From contig JADGOD010000047.1 in the NCBI GenBank assembly GCA_017883125.1, positions 1-12,941 on the forward strand: DNA of 12,941 nucleotides, in the 5' to 3' direction. The notes beneath the pieces were generated by a model. The model saw nothing but the letters and a program-made list of their open reading frames with translations. It made no database searches and had not been told where the DNA came from. Below are positions 6,237-11,861 of this stretch, in pieces (positions within the stretch are counted from its first letter, which is position 1; every line of letters begins with the position of its first letter). Made by a program: the position numbers and the translations under genes. The DNA comes from Acidimicrobiales bacterium (lineage in GTDB: Bacteria > Actinomycetota > Acidimicrobiia > Acidimicrobiales > RAAP-2).

Positions 6237-8883
6237 GGTCGATGAACAGGGTGCAATCGAGCTCGAGCAGGAGCCGTCGATCGCTGGAGCCGCCTTCCAG
6301 CTCATCGACATCGACCCCGGCGCCACCGATGGCTGGCTGCAGGCGTTCGATGCCGCCGTCGAGGTCTACGGGCCCACGAGGGCTCGCTACCTGCTCATGC
6401 GGCTCCTTGACCGGAGCCGAGCACTCGACGTCGGCTTCCCATCGACGATCTCGACGCCGTACCTGAACACGATCGAGCCGGCAGCGGAACCCCCCTACCC
6501 AGGAGATCCGTGGATCGAGCACCGGATCCGAGCGCTCATCCGATGGAACGCCGTCGCCATGGTGATCCGGGCAAACGAGCGTGCTCCGGGCATCGGAGGC
6601 CACCTCGCCACCTACGCGTCGTCGGCGACCCTCTACGAGATCGGCTTCAATCACTTCTTCCGCGGGAAGGCCGACGGCTCCGCGGGCGATCAGGTGTTCT
6701 TCCAAGGCCATGCCTCTCCCGGGATCTACGCCAGAGCGTTCCTCGAAGGCCGGCTAAGCGAAGATGATCTCGAGCACTTCCGATTCGAGGCCAAGCGGGT
6801 CGGCACCGACCATCCAGGCCTCTCCTCCTACCCTCACCCTCGACTCATGCCCGACTTCTGGGAGTACCCAACCGTGTCGATGGGTCTCGGACCGATCTCG
6901 GCGATCCACCAGGCGCGCTTCAACCGCTACCTCGAGCACCGGGGGTTGGCCGACACCAGCGCAAGCAGGGTGTGGGCCTTCGTGGGAGACGGCGAGACCG
7001 ACGAGCCCGAGGCGACTGCGGCATTGGGGCTCGCGGGCCGAGAGCACCTGGACAACCTCATCTTCGTCGTGAACTGCAACCTCCAGCGGCTCGACGGGCC
7101 GGTGCGGGGCAACGGCAAGATCATCCAGGAGCTCGAAGGCACCTTCCTCGGTGCCGGCTGGAACGTGATCAAGGTGATCTGGGGTCGACAGTGGGACGAC
7201 CTCTTCACCCGTGACGTCGACGGCGTCCTCCTCGATGCGCTCACCCGGACCCCTGACGGGACCTTCCAACGCCTGGCCACCGTCGACGGTGCGACGATTC
7301 GCAGCGAGTTCTTCGGAACCGATCCCCGCCTTGCGGCGCTCGTTGCGCATCTGAGCGATGGCGAGCTCGAGGTCCTTCCTCGAGGTGGCCACGACCACTA
7401 CAAGATCTACGCTGCGTACAAGGCGGCCGTCGAGCACAGGGGCCAGCCCACGGTCATATTGGCCCACACCGTCAAGGGATGGGCGCTCGGGGCACAGGTG
7501 GAGTCTCGCAACGCCACCCACCAGATCAAGAAGATGTCGTGGGACCAACTGCTCCTCCTCCGGAACCGCCTCGGCCTGACCGAGCTGATCCCTGATGAGA
7601 TCGACAAGCACGAGCCCCCCTACCTGCAGCTCGACCCGGGGTCGCCCGAAGAGACCTACCTGCGGGATCGACGAGCGGAGCTCAACGGCTCGCTCCCCCA
7701 GCGGGTCGTGCGATACGAGCCCGTCAAGCTCCCGAGCCGGGAGGTGACCGCCGAGTTCGAGGCCGGCTCCGGAGAGCTCGAGTTCTCGACCACCGGAGCG
7801 ATGGTCCGTCTCCTCAGGACCCTGATACGCGATCCGGGCATCGGAGCTCAGATCGTGCCGATCGTCCCCGATGAGGGGCGCACCTTCGGGTTGGACTCGC
7901 TCTTCCAAGAGGTGGGGATCTACGCCCCCGACGGGCAGCGCTATACGCCGGTCGACGCCCAGATGATGCTCTCCTACCGCGAGCTGGCCAACGGCCAGAT
8001 CCTTGAGGAGGGGATCTCCGAATCCGGCGCCACTGCGACGTTCCAGGCCGCGGCGACCAGCTATGCCCACACCGGCGTCGCCACCATCCCCTTCTACCTC
8101 TTCTACGCCATGTTCGGGTTCCAGCGGACCGGTGACGCGTTCTGGCAGCTCGGCGATGCCCGTGCTCGCGGATTTCTCCTCGGGGCCACTGCGGGACGCA
8201 CCACGCTGATGGGCGAGGGACTTCAGCACCAAGACGGACACAGCCTCCTCTTGGCGGCGGCCTACCCCTTCATCAAGGCCTACGACCCGGCGTTCGCCTA
8301 CGAGGTGGCCGCCATCGTGGCCCACGGGCTTGAGGACATGTACGGCGAGAACCCTCAAGACGTCGTGTACTACCTCACCTTGTACAACGAGAACTTCGCG
8401 CAGCCTCCGATGCCCGAGGGCGTCCGTGACGGGATCATCGAGGGCCTCTACCTCTTCCGTCCTGCGCCGAGACTCAAGAAGAACAAGAAGAAGAAGAGGG
8501 CCACGGTCATCTTCTCCGGGTCGTCTGCCGTCGAGGCGATCAAGGCGGCAGAGCTGCTCGAAGAGAAGCACGGGATAGCCGTCGCGCTCTACTCGGCTAC
8601 CTCCTACAAGGCACTGAGGGAAGAGGCGCTTGCCTGCCTGGCGGCGAACCCGGCGGGCACGCCGTATGTGACCGAGGTCCTCGCCGATGCACCAGGTCCG
8701 CTGGTGGCGGTCTCGGACTACGTGACCCTTGTCCCAACCCAGATCGCGCCGTTCCTCGACCGGCCCCTCACCGTGCTCGGAACCGACGGTGCCGGTCTCT
8801 CGGACACCCGAGAAGCACTTCGTCGCTACTTCCGCACCGACGCCCAGGCGATCGTGGAGGCTGTCCTCTCGGGGCTCTCCTGA
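6229..8883 (+). CDS. aceE: Pyruvate dehydrogenase E1 component, homodimeric AceE type
   Basis: An 884-residue protein close to the 887 of E. coli AceE and similar along its whole length. It decarboxylates pyruvate with thiamine diphosphate and acetylates the E2 lipoyl group. Seen: conserved blocks NHFFRGKADG (141-150) and FQGHASPGIYARAFLEGR (158-175); the ThDP/Mg motif starting GDG at 253-255 and ending NCN at 282-284; LDGPVRGNGKIIQELEG; HTVKGWALG; and His431 in the NATHQIKKM region, equivalent to a catalytic His of E. coli AceE. Later come PDEGRTFGLDSLF, YTPVD, ILEEGISESGA, FGFQRTGD and EGLQHQDGHS, then the C-terminal domain. The start is uncertain: no ATG precedes the conserved region. TTG 6229, overlapping the E2 stop by 8 nt, gives the family length; GTG 6163 lies well inside the E2 gene. 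A Lys-rich run (750-757) precedes the C-terminal domain. The two genes are surely co-expressed; E3 must be encoded elsewhere. Confidence 0.95.
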   Translation: MSEVDEQGAIELEQEPSIAGAAFQLIDIDPGATDGWLQAFDAAVEVYGPTRARYLLMRLLDRSRALDVGFPSTISTPYLNTIEPAAEPPYPGDPWIEHRIRALIRWNAVAMVIRANERAPGIGGHLATYASSATLYEIGFNHFFRGKADGSAGDQVFFQGHASPGIYARAFLEGRLSEDDLEHFRFEAKRVGTDHPGLSSYPHPRLMPDFWEYPTVSMGLGPISAIHQARFNRYLEHRGLADTSASRVWAFVGDGETDEPEATAALGLAGREHLDNLIFVVNCNLQRLDGPVRGNGKIIQELEGTFLGAGWNVIKVIWGRQWDDLFTRDVDGVLLDALTRTPDGTFQRLATVDGATIRSEFFGTDPRLAALVAHLSDGELEVLPRGGHDHYKIYAAYKAAVEHRGQPTVILAHTVKGWALGAQVESRNATHQIKKMSWDQLLLLRNRLGLTELIPDEIDKHEPPYLQLDPGSPEETYLRDRRAELNGSLPQRVVRYEPVKLPSREVTAEFEAGSGELEFSTTGAMVRLLRTLIRDPGIGAQIVPIVPDEGRTFGLDSLFQEVGIYAPDGQRYTPVDAQMMLSYRELANGQILEEGISESGATATFQAAATSYAHTGVATIPFYLFYAMFGFQRTGDAFWQLGDARARGFLLGATAGRTTLMGEGLQHQDGHSLLLAAAYPFIKAYDPAFAYEVAAIVAHGLEDMYGENPQDVVYYLTLYNENFAQPPMPEGVRDGIIEGLYLFRPAPRLKKNKKKKRATVIFSGSSAVEAIKAAELLEEKHGIAVALYSATSYKALREEALACLAANPAGTPYVTEVLADAPGPLVAVSDYVTLVPTQIAPFLDRPLTVLGTDGAGLSDTREALRRYFRTDAQAIVEAVLSGLS

Positions 8884-8937
8884 GAGAGATTGACGACATG
8901 AGGAGACAAGCGGCCGGTTTGCGGCTACGGTTGTTTC

Positions 8938-8943
8938 TATAAG
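8938..8943 (+). promoter_or_regulatory. Candidate -10 box of the cold-shock gene
   Basis: TATAAG lies in the most AT-rich part of the gap between aceE and the cold-shock gene. It would start transcription near 8950 and give a leader of about 147 nt, typical for csp genes. No good -35 is seen at standard spacing; TTTGCG (8918-8923) is only 14 bp away. Confidence 0.4.
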
Positions 8944-8949
8944 TTTCAC

Positions 8950-9096
8950 TCACCGCACCAAGGTGACCTCACGAATGGTCGATCGGCCAAGCCTCTCACT
9001 CTCCGCAGCCCCCCCACTGAAACTCTCAGTTGCGTCGCGCTGCGCCAAAACCGCAAAGTAAGCGGAATAAAAGAAAAGAAAGAAGGAACCAAAGAC
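8950..9096 (+). promoter_or_regulatory. Long 5' leader of the cold-shock gene, possible thermoregulatory structure
   Basis: Cold-shock mRNAs commonly carry a structured leader of 100-200 nt. This leader holds three short hairpin candidates: TCACC/GGTGA (8950-8954 with 8962-8966), ACTGA/TCAGT (9016-9020 with 9026-9030) and CCGC/GCGG (9051-9054 with 9062-9065). The last lies just before an unstructured purine-rich tract (about 9064-9096) that contains the ribosome site AAGGA (9083-9087). The A-rich tract contrasts strongly with the GC-rich surroundings. Regulation by temperature is inference from family precedent. Confidence 0.45.
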
Positions 9097-9297
9097 ATGC
9101 CTACTGGCACCGTTAAGTTTTTCAACAGCGAGAAGGGCTACGGCTTCATCTCCCGTCCCGACGGCGACGACGTGTTCGTCCACTACTCCAACATCGAGGG
9201 TGACGGCTACCGCTCCCTCGAAGAGGGCCAGGAAGTCGAGTTCGAAGTCGGCGCTGGCCGCAAGGGTGACGAGGCAAAGGCCGTTCGCGCCATCTAG
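9097..9297 (+). CDS. Cold-shock protein, CspA family
   Basis: A 66-residue single cold-shock domain, the standard length. These proteins bind single-stranded RNA and DNA and act as RNA chaperones or antiterminators in the cytoplasm. Seen: TGTVKFFNSEKGYGFIS at the N-terminus with RNP1-type KGYGFI (13-18) and RNP2-type VFVHYS (26-31), then IEGDGYRSLEEGQEVEFEV. Position 30 is Tyr in RNP2. ATG 9097 is well supported by AAGGA 9 nt upstream. The gene ends with tandem TAG stops, followed within 20 nt by a perfect hairpin. It is monocistronic, with its own leader and terminator. Strong ribosome site, purine-rich leader and double stop all suggest high expression. Confidence 0.96.
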   Translation: MPTGTVKFFNSEKGYGFISRPDGDDVFVHYSNIEGDGYRSLEEGQEVEFEVGAGRKGDEAKAVRAI

Positions 9298-9316
9298 TAG
9301 TTGAAGTCTCTGAGCG

Positions 9317-9351
9317 CCTCCACCGGTGGTTCACTGAACCACCGGTGGAGG
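9317..9351 (+). terminator. Perfect 16-bp hairpin after the cold-shock gene, probable terminator
   Basis: CCTCCACCGGTGGTTC (9317-9332) is exactly complementary to GAACCACCGGTGGAGG (9336-9351) across a 3-nt ACT loop. It begins 19 nt after the stop codon. There is no T-run after it, so it is either an actinobacterial U-less terminator or an mRNA-stabilising 3' hairpin. Each arm also contains the palindrome CCACCGGTGG. Confidence 0.75.
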
Positions 9352-9517
9352 AACCAGATACACCTGTTTCTCCGACGAAGTTCGGTGCCTTCGCGCCGTT
9401 TCGTCATCGCTGCGTCATCTCGAGCCTCGCTCTGACGCCCCCTTCTCCCTCGGCAACCTGCCGACGGATCCCACGCCACGCGCCTCGACGTCTCGGCTTC
9501 CAAGGGGCCAAGCCCGC

Positions 9518-9546
9518 TGGACGACCCAGCAAGTCGGTCCTAGGGT
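9518..9546 (+). promoter_or_regulatory. Promoter for a leaderless dienelactone-hydrolase-family transcript
   Basis: TGGACG (9518-9523, four of six matches to TTGACA) is 17 bp from TAGGGT (9541-9546). The -10 box ends 7 nt before GTG 9554, where no Shine-Dalgarno sequence exists. This is the standard geometry of an actinobacterial leaderless promoter. Confidence 0.55.
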
Positions 9547-9552
9547 CGGTCC
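9533..9552 (+). repeat. Direct repeat GTCGGTCC flanking the -10 box
   Basis: GTCGGTCC occurs at 9533-9540 and again at 9545-9552, a 12-bp period. The copies flank and partly overlap the TAGGGT -10 box, so they could be an operator. They may also be chance in GC-rich DNA. Confidence 0.4.
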
Positions 9553-9553
9553 C

Positions 9554-10360
9554 GTGCGTGACCCTCTGGAACCTGCAGCTCTCGACGACTTCACCGTCGA
9601 GCCGTTCACAGCCCAAGGATCGACCCGGGCGATCTACCGAACCGGCTCGGGGCCGGCGGTCATCGTCATCCATGAGATCCCCGGCATCACGCCGTCGGTC
9701 GCGGCGTTCGCCCGCAAGGTCGCCGAGCACGGCATGACAGCGGTCCTCCCCAGTCTCGTCGGCACCCCAGGGAAGCCCGCGACCACCCCCTACGCCATCG
9801 CTTCGATGGCCAGGACCTGCGTCAGCCGGGAGTTCGCCACGTTGGCGACGCAGACCACCAGCCCGATCACCCAGTGGCTTCGCGAGCTCGCCCGGGTCGA
9901 GCACCAGCGGTGCGGAGGCCCCGGGGTCGGTGCGGTCGGCATGTGCTTCTCGGGCGGATTCGCCCTCGGCATGATGGTCGATCCTGTCGTCGTCGCACCC
10001 GTCCTCAGCCAACCGTCGCTCCCCTTTGCCCTCGGCAAGACCCGCAAGAGCGACCTCGGCCTCAGCCCCGAGGATCTTGAGGCGGTCAAGGCGCGCGTCG
10101 CCGAGGGGGTCTGCGTCATGGGCCTCCGGTTCACCGGCGACATGGCGGTTCCCGCCGAACGGTTCGCCCGGCTCCGCCAAGAGCTCGGCGAGAACTTCAT
10201 CGGCGTGGAGATCGACTCATCCGCCGACAACCCGTGGGGGTACTCGAAGAGGTCGCACTCGGTGCTGTCCGAGCACTACTCGGACGCCGAGGGATCACCG
10301 ACGCGCGTGGCCCTCGAACAGGTCCTCGACTTCTTTGGCACCCGACTCGGCGTGTCCTGA
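9554..10360 (+). CDS. Dienelactone hydrolase family protein (alpha/beta hydrolase)
   Basis: A 268-residue alpha/beta-hydrolase of the dienelactone hydrolase family, predicted cytoplasmic. Seen: VIVIHEIPGITP (36-47) with Glu41 in the position of the family's active-site Glu; the nucleophile elbow GMCFSGG (129-135) with Cys131 in place of the usual Ser, typical of dienelactone hydrolases; Asp196 in FTGDMAVP; and His235 in RSHSVLSEHY. These would form the Cys-Asp-His triad. The substrate is unknown: no chlorocatechol or other aromatic-degradation genes are nearby, and many members are general esterases. GTG 9554 is the only start that fits the family N-terminus; it has no Shine-Dalgarno sequence but lies 7 nt after a -10 box, so translation is probably from a leaderless mRNA. 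It converges with the DUF3039 gene, leaving a 17-nt gap. Confidence 0.9.
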   Translation: MRDPLEPAALDDFTVEPFTAQGSTRAIYRTGSGPAVIVIHEIPGITPSVAAFARKVAEHGMTAVLPSLVGTPGKPATTPYAIASMARTCVSREFATLATQTTSPITQWLRELARVEHQRCGGPGVGAVGMCFSGGFALGMMVDPVVVAPVLSQPSLPFALGKTRKSDLGLSPEDLEAVKARVAEGVCVMGLRFTGDMAVPAERFARLRQELGENFIGVEIDSSADNPWGYSKRSHSVLSEHYSDAEGSPTRVALEQVLDFFGTRLGVS

Positions 10361-10377
10361 CGGCGAATCGCCCTCGC

Positions 10378-10665
10378 TCAACGACCAGGAACCTTCCACC
10401 CCATCGACTCGGCGACCTCGACGCAGCTCTGGCAGATCGGGAATCGACCGGGGTCCTTACCCGGAACCCACTCCTTCCCGCAGAGCGCACGCACCGCGGT
10501 CTGGTTGATCATCCCCTCGACGACGGAGTTGCCCACGGGGACGAAGTCTTCTGACCCCTTCGGGGTGTACCCCTCAAGGACGATGTGGGTGAAGCGATCA
10601 TGGTCACCCTCATCAAGGATCGGATCGCTGATCTGAGGTTCGATGACCTGGGAGACGTCTGACAT
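10378..10665 (-). CDS. DUF3039 family protein, small putative zinc-binding protein
   Basis: A 95-residue protein matching the actinobacterial DUF3039 pattern. After a variable N-terminus come DRFTHIV (23-29), then ALCGKEWVPGKDPGRFPICQSC (60-81). Cys62, Cys78 and Cys81, possibly with His27, could bind a metal; this is inferred from spacing. The family function is unknown. ATG 10665 is preferred over the adjacent GTG 10668: no Shine-Dalgarno sequence precedes either, and TAAACT ends 8 nt before the ATG, consistent with leaderless expression. It is divergent from another small CxxC protein and convergent with the hydrolase gene. Confidence 0.85.
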   Translation of the reverse strand: MSDVSQVIEPQISDPILDEGDHDRFTHIVLEGYTPKGSEDFVPVGNSVVEGMINQTAVRALCGKEWVPGKDPGRFPICQSCVEVAESMGWKVPGR

Positions 10666-10673
10666 CACGTCGA

Positions 10674-10704
10674 AGTTTACCCCTCACGGTCCACCGGCTG
10701 TCAC
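10674..10704 (-). promoter_or_regulatory. Promoter for a leaderless DUF3039 transcript
   Basis: On the minus strand GTGACA (10704-10699, five of six matches to TTGACA) is 19 bp from TAAACT (10679-10674). The -10 box ends 8 nt before ATG 10665. The spacer is slightly long. Confidence 0.5.
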
Positions 10705-10725
10705 TCGATCCGGCAGACTGACAGC
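10697..10725. repeat. 7-bp inverted repeat between divergent small genes, candidate operator
   Basis: GCTGTCA (10697-10703) and TGACAGC (10719-10725) are exact reverse complements separated by 15 bp. The left half covers the -35 element of the DUF3039 promoter, and the right half ends at the base before ATG 10726. A dimeric regulator could control both genes from it, but a 7-bp match can arise by chance. Confidence 0.4.
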
Positions 10726-10944
10726 ATGGCTCGGAGCAGAAGACCACGCTTGGAGCACCGGCCTCTCTCGATGAGCGGGTCACACTGGCGAACAGACGGG
10801 GCCCCGAAGTCCCGGTTCCCCACTGAGCGGGACGCTGCGGATGCCGCCCAACTGCGATGGGTCGAGGACCGGGTCGACCTTCACGTCTACCAGTGTGAGT
10901 TCTGCAGTGGCTGGCACATGGGAAAGCCGTCACGGGACGACTGA
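10726..10944 (+). CDS. Small protein with CxxCxxxH motif, unknown function
   Basis: A 72-residue protein. The N-terminus is basic (Arg/Lys in the first 12 residues). The middle has a KSRFPTERDAADAAQLRW pattern (28-45), and the C-terminus has VYQCEFCSGWHMGKP (54-68) with Cys57, Cys60 and His64. Similar short proteins with a final YxCxxCxxWHxG element occur in actinobacteria and phages, but I know no assigned role. Metal binding by the Cys/His residues is inferred. ATG 10726 has no Shine-Dalgarno sequence; CAGACT (10714-10719) is a weak -10-like box 6 nt upstream. It is divergent from the DUF3039 gene, which also ends in a CxxC cluster, so the two may be co-regulated. Confidence 0.75.
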   Translation: MARSRRPRLEHRPLSMSGSHWRTDGAPKSRFPTERDAADAAQLRWVEDRVDLHVYQCEFCSGWHMGKPSRDD

Positions 10945-10999
10945 GACGGTCCTCCGGTCGCTCCGCGTCCCGAGAAGGTGCCACCGAAACGCCCCCCAC

Positions 11000-11005
11000 T
11001 AGTCT
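11000..11005 (+). promoter_or_regulatory. Candidate -10 box upstream of the crotonase gene
   Basis: TAGTCT fits the TANNNT class and would give a leader of about 38 nt containing the strong ribosome site GGAGG (11039-11043). No clear -35 is visible. Confidence 0.3.
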
Positions 11006-11050
11006 TGGGTCGTTCACGATCAGAGGTGGTCGCCGACCGGAGGGGGCGTG

Positions 11051-11833
11051 ATGGCAGCCAACGTGGTGCTCGTCGAGCGGAGAGATGCGGTGGCCACGGT
11101 CACGCTCAATCGGCCCGAGAAGCGGAACGCCCTCTCGACGCAGATGAACCTCGAGCTCTATGCGGCCATCAGGGAGCTCGACGCGGACGGCTCCATCAGG
11201 GCGATCGTCCTCACCGGCGCTGATCCAGCCTTCTGCGCCGGCATCGACCTCACCTCGTTCGAAGAGGCCCTCTCGACCTCAGTCGGAACGCCACCGGATG
11301 GCTCGGCCCCTCAGCTGGGCATGCTCCCGGCGCACGACACACCGGTCATCGGAGCCATCAACGGTCCCGCTGCCACCGGTGGCCTCGAGCTGGCCTTGAG
11401 CTGTGACTTCCTGATCGCCTCGGAGCGCGCCCGATTCGCCGACACCCACACCAGGGTGGGCGTGATGCCAGCCGGCGGCATCACCGTCCGGCTTCCTCGA
11501 CTGATCGGGATCGATCGAGCTCGCCGCATGAGCTTGACGGGAGACTACGTCGACGCCAAAACGGCACTTGCGTGGGGGCTCATCACTGAGGTGACCCCCC
11601 ATCACGAGCTCGTCGGCCGGGCTCAAGAGGTCGCTGCCACGATCGCCGGGATCGATCCCCTGGCGACACGGGCGATCCGCCATCTCTACGAGGAGGTCGA
11701 GGCGCTCTCCGGAGACGATGCCTGGCTCGCCGAGATCCACCGCCACGATGAGTGGATGAAGAGCTCGTTCGATTCCACTCGACTCGAGCAGGGCCGCACG
11801 GCCATCATCGAGCGGGGCTCCGCCCAGGGGTGA
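11051..11833 (+). CDS. Enoyl-CoA hydratase/isomerase (crotonase) family protein with an atypical active site
   Basis: A 260-residue crotonase-fold protein. Seen: NRPEKRNALS (20-29); the first oxyanion-hole segment AFCAGIDL (60-67); and the second, ATGGLELALSCDF (108-120). Glu113 matches the first catalytic glutamate of rat enoyl-CoA hydratase (Glu144). The second catalytic glutamate (rat Glu164, in a QPEI context) is replaced: the sequence there reads FADTHTRVG (129-137), with His133 at that position. Such proteins are common in actinobacteria, may not be true hydratases, and could be isomerases, hydrolases or other acyl-CoA enzymes. ATG 11051 is chosen because GGAGG lies 7 nt upstream; the adjacent GTG 11048 would be too close. 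It converges with an alpha-methylacyl-CoA racemase, suggesting branched or sterol-side-chain acyl-CoA metabolism. Confidence 0.92.
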   Translation: MAANVVLVERRDAVATVTLNRPEKRNALSTQMNLELYAAIRELDADGSIRAIVLTGADPAFCAGIDLTSFEEALSTSVGTPPDGSAPQLGMLPAHDTPVIGAINGPAATGGLELALSCDFLIASERARFADTHTRVGVMPAGGITVRLPRLIGIDRARRMSLTGDYVDAKTALAWGLITEVTPHHELVGRAQEVAATIAGIDPLATRAIRHLYEEVEALSGDDAWLAEIHRHDEWMKSSFDSTRLEQGRTAIIERGSAQG

Positions 11834-11837
11834 GCAC

Positions 11838-11850
11838 GCCCGCAGCGGGC
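11838..11850. terminator. Short GC hairpin between convergent genes, possible bidirectional terminator
   Basis: GCCCGCAGCGGGC can fold with a 5-bp GCCCG/CGGGC stem and a CAG loop. It lies in the 28-nt gap between two convergent stops. There is no T-run on either side. Confidence 0.4.
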
Positions 11851-11861
11851 CGCTCTGTCAG

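Noticed and set aside
8911..8935. Possible aceE terminator, GCCG/CGGC hairpin before a T-rich stretch
   Set aside because: The stem is only 4 bp plus a wobble pair, and the T-rich stretch overlaps the candidate cold-shock promoter.
8898..8942. 14-codon open frame (starting MRRQAAG) just after aceE
   Set aside because: Its ribosome site is weak, it overlaps the likely cold-shock promoter, and nothing suggests an attenuator peptide.
6754..8949. 731-codon open frame antisense to aceE
   Set aside because: It is unusually long, but it mirrors the codon structure of aceE, has no recognisable domain and no ribosome site. AceE is conserved across the whole span.
10362..10372. GGCGAATCGCC palindrome between the convergent hydrolase and DUF3039 genes
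   Set aside because: It makes only a 4-bp stem with a 3-nt loop, too weak to call a terminator by eye.
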